The notes: generated from the sequence alone by a model not told the origin. A stretch of 64,000 bases of DNA from Halobacillus sp. A1 (GCF_024189295.1 NZ_JAIZEN010000008.1:1-64000), one strand, 5' to 3'; counted from the stretch's first letter, positions 44,220-53,340 are shown. A program made the numbers and translations.

Positions 44220-45674
44220 TCATTCAGTATTCTTGGAAAGGAAAAGCTGAATGCATTCCTTGTCCGATTGGACGGAATACGCATAGGTTTGCTGGTAGGA
44301 TTGATGGCCTTTTCCAGTAATGGCGACCCAATCTCCTTCTTCGGATAGGCGGATAGCCTCTTCAATGGCTAAAGTACGGTCTTTCATAATTTTCCCCTTA
44401 TCATTACCGTACTCGTTCTGCAGTTCATTAAGATGCTCAATCATTTCATTTTCAGGAACGTTATTTAAATCATCCAGTGTGAGAATATACTGATCGCTTA
44501 TTTCTGCGCTGATTTTGATCATTTCTTTTCTCTTATCCATATCCTTTTGGCCCTTGAATCCAAACACATGCACGAGACGCCCTGTCTTGGAATCAGAAGC
44601 GGTTTGTAAACAATTCAAAACGGCGTCGGCGGTATGGGCATGGTCAATGACTGTAGTAACTCCGTTAGGAAGCCGGTAAATATTAAAACGGCCTTCTACT
44701 CCAGGGAATTTTTCAAGAGAATCAATAATGGATTGGCGTTCTCCAAAAAAAGCTTTAGCAGCAGCATAAGCAATCGTGGTATTATACAAGTTATGATAGC
44801 CTGGTATAGGAGAGACTACTGGGAACTTCTCTCCATTCTCTTTTAAATGTACAGAGTATGGGTGAGTAAGGTTCAGCTCGTTCATCTGGAGGTCGGCATT
44901 TCTCGACTCTCCGAACGTATAAATGTTCATGCCTTTTTGGTGAAGCTCTTCTGCTAATTTTTCTCCATAGAAGTCATCGACATTGATAATAGCTGTACCA
45001 TTATGCTTCAGTTTATAAAAAAGCTGTTTTTTTGCTTCGAAGTAATTGTCTAGACTGCCATGATAATTAAGGTGTTCATTGGAAAGGTTAGTAAATAGGC
45101 ATAAATCAAATTCTATTCCTTCTAAACGGTACTCGGCCAATCCTTGCGAGGAAGCTTCCATAATGACGACATCATCCGTACTGTCAGCAAGCAATTCATT
45201 TACTCGCAAAGCATTTGGTGTTGTATTGTTCGTCTCGAATTTTTCGCCATTTACAATGTTTTGAATTGTACCGATAAGTGAACAAGAATAGCCTATATCT
45301 TCTAGCACGTGCTTGACCATATAGCTGGTTGTAGTCTTGCCATTTGTCCCTGTTATCCCAATCATTTTTTTTCGGTGTGAAGGATTCTGATAGTAAATCG
45401 CTGAGACTGTTCCCAGCGCTTTTTTACTATTTTGAACTTTGATATAAGGAATCGGGCACTCAGGAGCGTCTTTCTCTCCTATTATTGCGGAGGCTCCTTT
45501 TTTAATAGCGTCTGTAATGTAACTGTGACCATCTGATTGATAGCCTGTAATGGCAATGAAAATGTAGCCAGGCTCCACTTCTGATGAAGAGTCTGTCAAA
45601 CCCTTGATTTCTGGATCAGCAAGAGGTTTTTCGTTTTCAAAGGGTATATTCTCTAGGAGTTGGTTTAATTTCAT
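44220..45674 (-). CDS. MurE-like Mur ligase 1
   Basis: 484 residues in the MurE arrangement: an N-terminal UDP-binding domain (GYIFIAITGYQSDGHSYI), central ATPase with GITGTNGKTTTSYM, a carbamylated-Lys segment (YFEAKKQLFYKLK), and a C-terminal domain with IDHAHTADAV and ending GKGHQSYQ. The DNPR motif that marks meso-DAP-adding MurE is absent: the region reads LDDLNNVPEN. It is not in a dcw cluster, and a second MurE-like gene runs divergently from 45929. It may add an unusual residue to a wall or other peptide. Confidence 0.78.
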   Translation of the reverse strand: MKLNQLLENIPFENEKPLADPEIKGLTDSSSEVEPGYIFIAITGYQSDGHSYITDAIKKGASAIIGEKDAPECPIPYIKVQNSKKALGTVSAIYYQNPSHRKKMIGITGTNGKTTTSYMVKHVLEDIGYSCSLIGTIQNIVNGEKFETNNTTPNALRVNELLADSTDDVVIMEASSQGLAEYRLEGIEFDLCLFTNLSNEHLNYHGSLDNYFEAKKQLFYKLKHNGTAIINVDDFYGEKLAEELHQKGMNIYTFGESRNADLQMNELNLTHPYSVHLKENGEKFPVVSPIPGYHNLYNTTIAYAAAKAFFGERQSIIDSLEKFPGVEGRFNIYRLPNGVTTVIDHAHTADAVLNCLQTASDSKTGRLVHVFGFKGQKDMDKRKEMIKISAEISDQYILTLDDLNNVPENEMIEHLNELQNEYGNDKGKIMKDRTLAIEEAIRLSEEGDWVAITGKGHQSYQQTYAYSVQSDKECIQLFLSKNTE

Positions 45675-45928
45675 TAATGTATGTTCACACCTTTTTTCTT
45701 AGGTAGAGTAAAGTATATTTTGTTCAAAAGCTATCTTATCAGAATATAAAGTGGCTACGTTAATTTTAAGTGAAAATGATTATATTGATTCATGCAGAAT
45801 ATAGGTAAATAATGGGCTTTTTAAAAACATAGAGTATGCCCATAATATAAATAGATGAAATTCTGCCCATGCTGGTACTTGCCAAGTGACGACTGCTTAA
45901 GCTAATAAACACATAAGTGGGGAAGAAA

Positions 45929-47422
45929 ATGATGAAAATTGAATTCAATCAAGTATACCATATCGGCCTTAGGTCTATTTATGGTCCTGGTACACAAACC
46001 ATCTCAAATCTGATGTTCCACTCAAAATATGTAGAAAGAGGATCGGTATTTTTCAGTATTCGAGGAGAAAACCAGGATGGTCATGAGTTTATCGACGAAG
46101 CGATTGCGAACGGGGCTGTTGCGGTGATAGGGGATCATGACGAACATCTGGAATCATTAAGCCGCAGTTATCCTGAGTGTTCATTTGTGTTAGTGGAAGA
46201 TGTAAGGAAAGCTATGGCCTATATGTCCAAGCATTTCTACAGCCGGACAGATGAGAAACTGTTAACCATCGGGGTAACAGGTACGAACGGGAAGACGACT
46301 GTGTCAGCTTATGTCCGCTCTTTATTGAATCTTTTAGGAAAGCCGACAGGTCTGGTCGGAACGACAGGGATTTGGAGCTCCAAGGAGAAATTCAACTATA
46401 AAAAAAGTACGCCTACTACTCCGGAAGCGGTTGATCTTCATCACATTTTTTCTTTACTAGATCAGCAGGGAGATGTGGCTGCTTCTATGGAGGTTTCCTC
46501 GATTGCACTTGACCAAAAGCGTGTGGAAGGAATTACGTTTGATGTAGCCATTCACACAAATTTCTCAGAAGAACATTTAGAATATCATCAAACGATCGAT
46601 CACTATAAAGCATGTAAGCTGAAATTATTTGAGCAGGCAAAATGTGCCGTGGTGAATGCAGATGACGAAGGTATGGGGAAAGAAGTCCTTGAATTATTTG
46701 AGGGACCGAAAATCACATACAGCTTACTTGAGGATTCAAATGCTGATTTGAAAGCCTCTCATTTAGAGGTTGGGGAAAAAGGGTCTTATTTCAAGTTGGA
46801 TTATAAAGGGGAGACTTGTCAGGCTTTTGCCCCTGTATATGGGACTTATAATATCTCAAACGTACTTTCTGCTATCGGGGCTGCTTTGCATTTCGGGTAT
46901 TCAATAAAAGAGATTGTTGAAGTTCTCCCGCAATTGAAAAGCCCCGAAGGAAGGTTTCAAGTGATTCAAGCAGAAAACCATCCGAAAGTCATTTTAGATT
47001 ACGCCCATACACCTGTGGCTTTAACTAGACTGGTCGAAGAAGTGAAAAAATTAAAATACAATAAGCTCATCGTTATGATTGCCGGTATTGGCATACGTGA
47101 TTTTAAAAAAATGCCGAAGATGGCAGCCATGATTGAAGGAAAAGCCGATGAAATCATCGTTACCGTAGATCACCCTGGATTTCATGACCCTCAAATCATT
47201 GTCGATCAGGTGATGGCTGGATTTAAAAACCCAGATGCTCAAAATATCCATACAGCGTTAACGAGAGAAGAAGGAGTAAGGAAATCCCTTCACCTTGGAC
47301 AAGCCGGCGATATTATTCTGCTGACAAGCGGGTGCATCAATAATGCTCAAATCATTAAAGGGAAAGAAATCCCGCATTCTGATGAAGCTATCATTGAAGC
47401 GCATTATTTACAATCCTCATAA
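45929..47422 (+). CDS. MurE-like Mur ligase 2
   Basis: About 498 residues with the same three domains as its neighbour: FSIRGENQDGHEFIDEAIAN, P-loop GVTGTNGKTTVSAY, HYKACKLKLFEQ at the carbamyl-Lys site, and LDYAHTPVALTRL. The specificity region reads VDHPGFHDP in place of DNPR. The C-terminal GKGHE motif, which helps bind the incoming diamino acid, is replaced by TSGCINNAQIIKGKEIPHSD. It is probably not the housekeeping MurE. The ATG at 45929 follows GTGGGGAAG. The ~250-base divergent gap is AT-rich. Confidence 0.75.
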   Translation: MMKIEFNQVYHIGLRSIYGPGTQTISNLMFHSKYVERGSVFFSIRGENQDGHEFIDEAIANGAVAVIGDHDEHLESLSRSYPECSFVLVEDVRKAMAYMSKHFYSRTDEKLLTIGVTGTNGKTTVSAYVRSLLNLLGKPTGLVGTTGIWSSKEKFNYKKSTPTTPEAVDLHHIFSLLDQQGDVAASMEVSSIALDQKRVEGITFDVAIHTNFSEEHLEYHQTIDHYKACKLKLFEQAKCAVVNADDEGMGKEVLELFEGPKITYSLLEDSNADLKASHLEVGEKGSYFKLDYKGETCQAFAPVYGTYNISNVLSAIGAALHFGYSIKEIVEVLPQLKSPEGRFQVIQAENHPKVILDYAHTPVALTRLVEEVKKLKYNKLIVMIAGIGIRDFKKMPKMAAMIEGKADEIIVTVDHPGFHDPQIIVDQVMAGFKNPDAQNIHTALTREEGVRKSLHLGQAGDIILLTSGCINNAQIIKGKEIPHSDEAIIEAHYLQSS

Positions 47423-47428
47423 AAAAAG

Positions 47429-47467
47429 AAGCCGGAAGCTGTTTATTAGAGCTTCTGGCTTTATTTG
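47429..47467. terminator. bidirectional terminator between MurE-like 2 and the HD gene
   Basis: AAGCCGGAAGCT pairs with AGCTTCTGGCTT (G-T at one position), with TTATTTG on the plus side and TTCTTTTTTT on the minus side. Confidence 0.82.
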
Positions 47468-48003
47468 TTCGAGAAAAATCTTTGCACTGCATCTGAGTAA
47501 CTTGTGAAGAACGAGGGAGCTTTTTCCTCGAGGCCTGTGTACATATTGTTTTCGACTGATTGATAGTACCACTTTTGCAAATCGTAGCCAGCTTTGAAAT
47601 AGGACCACACGGCTTCTCCAACGATGTTGTAGTGTTCTTCGATTGAACGGAGATTATCCAGCTTATCCGCAATAATAAGAGATTTTACATCTATGCTGCT
47701 GATTCTTACCGTTTCAATCGTGTGGGCTTTTCTCTCATACCAGGACTTGGTTTTATCTTCGGTGTGGGCAGCGACGAGGCTGCGAACGCGGGAGCCGAAT
47801 TCTCTTTCAATATCTTCAAGTTCATAAGGCGTGTCTTCAACTACATCATGGAGATAACCCGCACAAACCAGTTCTTCGCTGCTGCCTGCTTGCTTCAAGG
47901 TTTCTGCGACTCTGATGGGGTGGACGATATAATCTTCATTGGAACTCTTTCTCTTCTGCCCTTGATGTGCTTTAACAGCAAAAGCTTCAGCTTTACTAAG
48001 CAT
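47461..48003 (-). CDS. HD-domain hydrolase (small alarmone hydrolase-like)
   Basis: 180 residues. The metal-binding pattern of RelA/SpoT-Mesh1 hydrolase domains is seen: AVKAHQGQKRK, YIVHPIRVAETL, GYLHDVVEDTPYE (HD pair) and DVKSLIIADKLDNLRS. Mesh1-type proteins remove the 3' pyrophosphate of ppGpp or act on NADPH; no synthetase domain is present. The ATG at 48003 has AAAGGAGTG upstream, which an ORF start 18 bases further would overlap. Confidence 0.8.
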   Translation of the reverse strand: MLSKAEAFAVKAHQGQKRKSSNEDYIVHPIRVAETLKQAGSSEELVCAGYLHDVVEDTPYELEDIEREFGSRVRSLVAAHTEDKTKSWYERKAHTIETVRISSIDVKSLIIADKLDNLRSIEEHYNIVGEAVWSYFKAGYDLQKWYYQSVENNMYTGLEEKAPSFFTSYSDAVQRFFSNK

Positions 48004-48113
48004 TAATAGCACTCCTTTCATAAGTGTATATGCAGATTAGTTGAGTGTCAGTCAGGATGGTTATACTATAGAAAATAGGGTATGTACGAACGTAAAAAGG
48101 GGAGTATAGAGAT

Positions 48114-49058
48114 ATGGAAACGATCGAAGTGACCGCTTTACCACCAGCTAATGAAAAACCGACGATTTTATTGATAGGTAAATTTGATGGACTTCACATT
48201 GGACACCAGCAGCTTCTGGACCAAGCGAATGCTTACCGGGAAAATGGTGAAGACGTAGCCGTGTTCGGGTTTTCTGACCATCCACTATGGGTGCTGAAGG
48301 GTGATCCCGCCTATGAAAAATCTCTATCTTCCTTTAAAGATAAGCTGCAGATGCTGAAACGTGCAGGGGTTGATCGTTATTATAATATCTATTTTACTAA
48401 AGAATATGCGCAAATCACACCAGAACAATTTGTGAATGAACAATTAACCCAGTTGAACATCAGCCGAGTTATTATTGGGGAAGGATTTAAATTCGGAAAA
48501 GGCAGAAATGCAGATGCAGAAGGGTTGACGGAGCTTTGCAAAGAGCACCGCATACCTGTAACCGTCCTTCCCCACGTAAGCTTCAATCATGAGAAGGTCA
48601 GCAGCACTAAGGTTCGACAACTAGTAGCCGGCGGGCAGATGGAGGCCGTGCAGGCGCTCCTGGGACGTCCATTTGAAACGACAGGCGTTGTTGAAAAAGG
48701 GGAACAGCTTGGGCGTCAGCTTGGATTTCCTACACTGAACTTAGGTGAAATCGAAGAGTATGTGGAGCCGAAACCAGGCGTTTACCTTGGAGTTGTCGAG
48801 GTGCATGATGAACAGGTATCTGCACAATATTATTCATTGATCAGCGCAGGATATCGACCTACTGTCAATGGCCAAACTTATAAAGTCGAAGCATACCTTC
48901 TCAATTTTTCAGGTGATTTGTATGGAAAAAAGGTAACTGTAAAATATTTGCGGTTCATGCGCGGAGAAGAAAATTTCAATGGACTTGATGCACTTGTGGA
49001 ACATATGCAGCATGATGAACAGCAGGCTCGCGAGATTTTGGGACTAGCAGCAGAGTAA
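48114..49058 (+). CDS. RibF-like riboflavin kinase / FAD synthetase
   Basis: 314 residues in two parts: an FMN adenylyltransferase domain (about 15-165; GKFDGLHIGHQQLL with HxGH, SSTKVRQLVAGG) and a riboflavin kinase domain (about 185-310; GRQLGFPTLNLG with the TxN site, KPGVYLGVVEV). It makes FMN and FAD. The gene is not next to truB-rpsO, where bacilli usually keep ribF, so this could be a second copy (inference). The ATG follows a weak GGGGAG site. Confidence 0.83.
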   Translation: METIEVTALPPANEKPTILLIGKFDGLHIGHQQLLDQANAYRENGEDVAVFGFSDHPLWVLKGDPAYEKSLSSFKDKLQMLKRAGVDRYYNIYFTKEYAQITPEQFVNEQLTQLNISRVIIGEGFKFGKGRNADAEGLTELCKEHRIPVTVLPHVSFNHEKVSSTKVRQLVAGGQMEAVQALLGRPFETTGVVEKGEQLGRQLGFPTLNLGEIEEYVEPKPGVYLGVVEVHDEQVSAQYYSLISAGYRPTVNGQTYKVEAYLLNFSGDLYGKKVTVKYLRFMRGEENFNGLDALVEHMQHDEQQAREILGLAAE

Positions 49059-49086
49059 AGGAGAATGACCGTATGGGGTAGTCGTC

Positions 49087-49320
49087 GTGGAAATTTGTGA
49101 CGGGAATTTGATTAACGAGATCGATGTTGAATCGATTATCGAAGCTGAGTATCCGGACGTAGCCGTGCTTATGAATGAGTGCCTTTCCTTTTGCGGGTTG
49201 TGTGCCATAAAGCCATACGCAATGGTCAATGGTACCCGGGTTTTTGCCAATACTCCTGAGGAAGCTCTTGAGAAAATCCGGACTAAAATCGAAGAGGAAT
49301 TGGCATTTTATGCTGAATAA
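49087..49320 (+). CDS. DUF1450 (YuzB-like) protein with apparent 5' frameshift
   Basis: 77 residues as read from a GTG at 49087; the domain has the DUF1450 pattern with a Cys pair CLSFCGLC and AMVNGTRVFANTPEE. The natural start looks to be ATG at 49073, nine bases after AAAGGAG, but there ATG-GGG-TAG stops at once. One extra G in the GGGG run would put that ATG in frame and give MGVVVVEICDG. So the gene carries a one-base deletion, a sequencing error, or starts at the GTG. It follows ribF-like by a few bases. Confidence 0.7.
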   Translation: MEICDGNLINEIDVESIIEAEYPDVAVLMNECLSFCGLCAIKPYAMVNGTRVFANTPEEALEKIRTKIEEELAFYAE

Positions 49321-49338
49321 ATATAGGAAAACGGCTTA

Positions 49339-49390
49339 ATTAACAAACAAAGCGCTTGGATATTAAATTCCAAGCGCTTTGTTTGTTAAT
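49339..49390 (+). terminator. 22-bp perfect inverted repeat after the DUF1450 gene
   Basis: ATTAACAAACAAAGCGCTTG(GA) pairs without mismatch with its complement across 8 bases. There is little T tail beyond the stem itself. It may act as terminator or mRNA-protecting stem at the end of the ribF-like/DUF1450 unit. Confidence 0.7.
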
Positions 49391-49394
49391 TTGT

Positions 49395-50245
49395 CATGTT
49401 AAACTAAAGCTCCCTTTAGTGGAAAACTCAGTTTCGAGACATAATGAGAATCTAGGAGCTCCGGGAAACTCTCCGGGGTCTCACCTGTCCCGCTCCTCCC
49501 CCCCAGGAGTCTCACCGTTTCCCTCCGCTCCTCGGCCAAACATGTATCTCGAAACCGCTTCAAGAAAAAGCAAACATTTCTTTTAGTACGCAGATTCTCT
49601 GTCCAAGTGTCTCAGGTTGCAAAACCTTGCTATAAAGATCTTAATCCGAAAGAACAGAGTGATGAAAACCGCTTCTTCTTAGTGAAAGCGGTACTTTTTC
49701 TCGCTACTTCGTATCGAGGATTGGGGAACTGCGATATTCCATTTTTAAAAGCGAAAGCGCTTCGTTCAATTTCGTATGAACTGGAATGAGATGCCGGAGA
49801 TAAAGAAACAAGAAGAACGAGGAATTCGATGATTCCTTACCGCACAGAAGTGAAGGAAGTCTCCTCGTAGCTATGTGTTGAGTTGAGAAAGGATTGGAAT
49901 GTCTGAATTTTCTTATCAACCTTGCACAGGAAGGCAAGTAAACTAAATTAAAATTGTGGAGTTTTAAAATAGGACAATTTAACCGTTGCACTGGAGTGTT
50001 ATTCTCCCTCTTTAATTAAAAATTTTCTTATTAATTGGATTTCGAGAAGCGCATTTATAGGGAGGGGCGGCGGGGAATGGGGAGACTCCTGTGGGAAGAG
50101 AGTGCTTGGTGAGATCCCGCAGGACGGGACGTCCGAGGAAGCTCACCGCGCTCCCACGGAAAGCGAGTCATTCCCCGCCGCCCTGTTCCTCTCACCCAAT
50201 GTCTCGAAATCAAGTCTTCCACTATCCTGCCAGTTAGTTTAAGAA
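49395..50245. repeat. repeat island, right copy of the inverted pair
   Basis: Type A arm (AAAGCTCCCTTTAGTGGAAA, CTCAGTTTCGAGACATAATG); a short chimeric core (49455-49533); the unique stretch (GATGAAAACCGCTTCTTCTT, GGATTGGGGAACTGCGATAT) that includes a type C repeat (about 49745-49880); CTAAATTAAAATTGTGGAG; intact core copy 16 at 50066-50183 with arms GGGCGGCGGGGAATGG / CATTCCCCGCCGCCC; and the type B right arm to about 50240. It is the reverse complement of the island at 42.7-43.4 kb, except for about 120 bases absent from that copy. Confidence 0.87.
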
Positions 50246-50298
50246 AAATTCTTCATAAACTTTACTTTGTTTTCAATATAAAATGACAACTGCCTATC

Positions 50299-51864
50299 TT
50301 AAGAGCTTATTTTTTCTTCCTTTTTTGCAGGCTGGTTCGTCATACGCAGTGGTATTTCTTTTAAAAATAATATTAATACCCATGCCCCCAGTAAAATGAA
50401 AGTCCCGAATAAAAAGGAACCGTTGAGCGCCTGACTTAACACCTCACGCATGGAAAAAATCATTTGTTCGAATTGAGCACTTGGAACTTCTGAGGTTTCT
50501 GCTAAAGAACTAATCTGATTAGGATCCATCAACACTTGAGGATCCTGTAACTCTGATGCCTCTTCGAAATCATTCACTGCATTTACATTAGCCATTTCTC
50601 TTCCCATAATCATGTTCATGATCGAACCCATGATGGACACACCCATCGTACCCCCGGCTTGACGAAAAAACTGAGAAGCTGATGTTGAAACCCCAAGATA
50701 CTGATGTTCGACCGCATTTTGCACCGTCAAAGTCAGTACCGGAAAAGTCAATCCAAGGCCAAGACCCACAAAAACCAAGTTCCGCACGACTCCTGTCACC
50801 GTAGTTTCCACGGACATGAGAGACATAGAAAACATACCTCCTGCCATAATCAACAACCCAGCTATCGCAAAAATTTTATACCGTCCGGTCCTTGTAATGA
50901 GCTGGCCGCCGATTGTACTCGTTAGAACCATGCTCAGCATCATCGACATCATGATGAATCCTGTTTGTGTAGCTGAGATGCCGAGGACTCCTTGGATAAA
51001 GAATGGCATGTACATAATAGCTCCGAACATTCCCATCCCCATCAACAGCCCGGCCATATTAGATATGGAAAAGATGCTGTTTTTAAAAAGGTGGAGAGGG
51101 ATGACTGGGTTTTCTGCTCTTCGTTCAACTACTATGAAAGCCGCAAGACCGATTACCGACCACGTAAACAGCCCTATAATAATAGGTGAGCTCCACGCAA
51201 AGTTTTGTCCCGCCCAGGAGAAAGCTAATAACAAAGGGATGATCGTCAAAGTAAGAAGGACCGCCCCAAGGAAATCAACCGTTTGCTTCTCGCTTTTTTC
51301 AGGGTTAGGGAACATCTTCCATATCATGATAAAGGCTACAAATCCAAAGGGCAGGAAAACCCAGAACACCCAATTCCATTGCCATGTATCGACAATATAG
51401 CCGCCGAATGTGGGTCCGAATACGCTGGCCAATCCAAATACAGACCCCATCATACCTTGCCATCTCCCACGTTCCCGCGGTGGAAAAAGGTCACCGATCG
51501 CTGTGAATGAAGTGGAAATGATCATTCCGCCGCCAAGCCCCTGAATCGCACGGAAAATAATGAGTTGATAGATATTGGCAGATAGGCCGCATAGTAAGGA
51601 GGCGACGATGAAAATTCCGATGCCTGTAAGAATAAAGATCTTCCGTCCATATGTATCAGATAGTTTCCCGACGAGTATGGCAGTTATACTTGAAGCCAGC
51701 ATGTATATAGTAAAAACCCAATTGAAATATTTCATCCCGCCAATATCAGCTACGATGATCGGAAGTGCCGTGCCGATGATGGTTTGGTTCAAAGCAGCAA
51801 ACAGCATAGCCGCCATGATAGCGATCATGATGGTTACTTTTTGTCTTTGTTCTAGATGCTCCAT
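50299..51864 (-). CDS. MFS drug efflux transporter, DHA2 (EmrB/QacA) family
   Basis: 521 residues with 14 predicted helices. Motif A LSDTYGRKIFIL, motif C-like GGMIISTSFTAIGDLFPPRERGRW and the DHA2 start NQTIIGTALPIIVADIGG are present. It exports drugs or toxic compounds by proton exchange. A MarR repressor gene lies 20 bases upstream on the same strand, so the pair is a typical self-regulated efflux operon. The C-terminal part has an acidic external loop (NAVNDFEEASELQDPQVLMD). Confidence 0.9.
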   Translation of the reverse strand: MEHLEQRQKVTIMIAIMAAMLFAALNQTIIGTALPIIVADIGGMKYFNWVFTIYMLASSITAILVGKLSDTYGRKIFILTGIGIFIVASLLCGLSANIYQLIIFRAIQGLGGGMIISTSFTAIGDLFPPRERGRWQGMMGSVFGLASVFGPTFGGYIVDTWQWNWVFWVFLPFGFVAFIMIWKMFPNPEKSEKQTVDFLGAVLLTLTIIPLLLAFSWAGQNFAWSSPIIIGLFTWSVIGLAAFIVVERRAENPVIPLHLFKNSIFSISNMAGLLMGMGMFGAIMYMPFFIQGVLGISATQTGFIMMSMMLSMVLTSTIGGQLITRTGRYKIFAIAGLLIMAGGMFSMSLMSVETTVTGVVRNLVFVGLGLGLTFPVLTLTVQNAVEHQYLGVSTSASQFFRQAGGTMGVSIMGSIMNMIMGREMANVNAVNDFEEASELQDPQVLMDPNQISSLAETSEVPSAQFEQMIFSMREVLSQALNGSFLFGTFILLGAWVLILFLKEIPLRMTNQPAKKEEKISS

Positions 51865-51884
51865 ACATTGTTCATCCTTTTATT

Positions 51885-52304
51885 TTATAAGATATTAAAT
51901 ATCCTTATAAGTTCTTCGATTTCTGAAATCGAGAGTTTCTCGAATCGCTCCTGCATATATTGTGTTCTTTTTTCATTAAGAACAAAGAATACTTCTTCTC
52001 CATGCTCCGTAAGCTCAAATATCACTACACGACGGTCGTGTTCTGAACGTGTACGTGTGATCAGCCCTTTATCAGCCAAGCGGTCCATAATCGTTGTAGC
52101 ATGGCTGTTAGAGACATTCAACGCTGCTGCGAGCCGAGAGACGTTTTGTTCGCTGTTTTCATGAATGGCACGTAAAAAGGCGAATTCACTGCCTGTGAAC
52201 CCTTCCCCTAAAAGCTCGTTAAACTCGCGTCTATACTCTCTAATAAAACTGCGCATCGTGCTTTCAAGCTCAGTAATTAAACTCATTTTCTCTTGATTGG
52301 ACAT
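51885..52304 (-). CDS. MarR family transcriptional regulator
   Basis: 139 residues with a winged HTH: recognition-helix region SNSHATTIMDRLADKGLITRTRSEHDRRVVIFELTEHG (DxRxxxxxLT wing). It probably represses itself and the MFS gene until a ligand binds. GAGAGG precedes the ATG. Confidence 0.88.
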   Translation of the reverse strand: MSNQEKMSLITELESTMRSFIREYRREFNELLGEGFTGSEFAFLRAIHENSEQNVSRLAAALNVSNSHATTIMDRLADKGLITRTRSEHDRRVVIFELTEHGEEVFFVLNEKRTQYMQERFEKLSISEIEELIRIFNIL

Positions 52305-52494
52305 AAATCAGCCTCTCCCCAAATAAACATAACTACATTAATAGTAAACCTGGTTAACTAATTTGGCAAACAGTCAGAATTCCTCAAAATTAGAGCATAG
52401 GGTCGAACGATTGTCATTGAGTTTTGTGGGAAAATTCTGTATTATTACTTTAACTATAAGTTCAATTTGACGCAGTCCAGTTGGAGGTTACATC

Positions 52495-53340
52495 ATGAAA
52501 AAAGCTTTAGTAATACAATCAGATTTTGGAATCAGTGACGGCGCCGTTAGTGCAATGCACGGTGTAGCGAACTCTGTAGACCACGACCTGAAAATTTTTG
52601 ATCTCACCCATGACATCCCCCCTTATGATATTTGGGAAGCTTCCTACCGTTTATGGCAGACGATCACCTATTGGGCTGAAGGAACGGTGTTTGTATCTGT
52701 AGTCGATCCAGGAGTCGGTTCTACTAGAAGAAGTATTGTTGTTAAGACCGGATCGGGCCATTATGTGGTCACGCCTGATAATGGATCGCTTACACATATT
52801 GCCCGTACGGAAGGCATAGTGGCCGCCAGGGAAATTGACGAAGAAATTAACCGACTGCCTAAATCAGGAGAATCCTACACTTTTCATGGACGCGATATTT
52901 ATGCCTATACAGGTGCAAGGTTGGCTTCAGAGGTCATTTCTTTTGAAGGAACAGGACCGCAAATACCTGTCGAAAGCATCGTGAGGCTTCCAGTCAAAGA
53001 TGCTCAGCTCGAGGGGAATCTCGTAGAAGGTATGATCGATATACTTGATATTCGCTTCGGGAATTTATGGACAAACATCAGCCGTGAGCTGTTCAAAAAG
53101 CTGGAAATTCCATATGGCGGGACGATTGAGGTGGAAATTCAGCATGGAGGCCGTACGATTTATCAAAACGTCATGACGTTCGGACGCTCATTTGCAGATA
53201 CTCATAAAGGTGAGCCTCTTGTTTATATTAATTCTCTGGATAATATGGCTGTAGCGATTAACCAGGGTTCCTTTGCTAAAGCTTATGGAATAAGGACAGG
53301 CTCCAATTGGGTCGTTATTTTCCGGAAAAGAGAGGGTTGA
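52495..53340 (+). CDS. SAM hydroxide adenosyltransferase family (DUF62) protein
   Basis: 281 residues. Family marks: QSDFGISDG at the N-terminus, LTHDIPPYD, VFVSVVDPGVGSTRR (Asp-His-Arg set) and VVTPDNGSLT. These enzymes split S-adenosylmethionine to adenosine and methionine using water, related to fluorinase folds; the biological role is poorly known. GGAGG precedes the ATG. A single gene. Confidence 0.87.
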   Translation: MKKALVIQSDFGISDGAVSAMHGVANSVDHDLKIFDLTHDIPPYDIWEASYRLWQTITYWAEGTVFVSVVDPGVGSTRRSIVVKTGSGHYVVTPDNGSLTHIARTEGIVAAREIDEEINRLPKSGESYTFHGRDIYAYTGARLASEVISFEGTGPQIPVESIVRLPVKDAQLEGNLVEGMIDILDIRFGNLWTNISRELFKKLEIPYGGTIEVEIQHGGRTIYQNVMTFGRSFADTHKGEPLVYINSLDNMAVAINQGSFAKAYGIRTGSNWVVIFRKREG

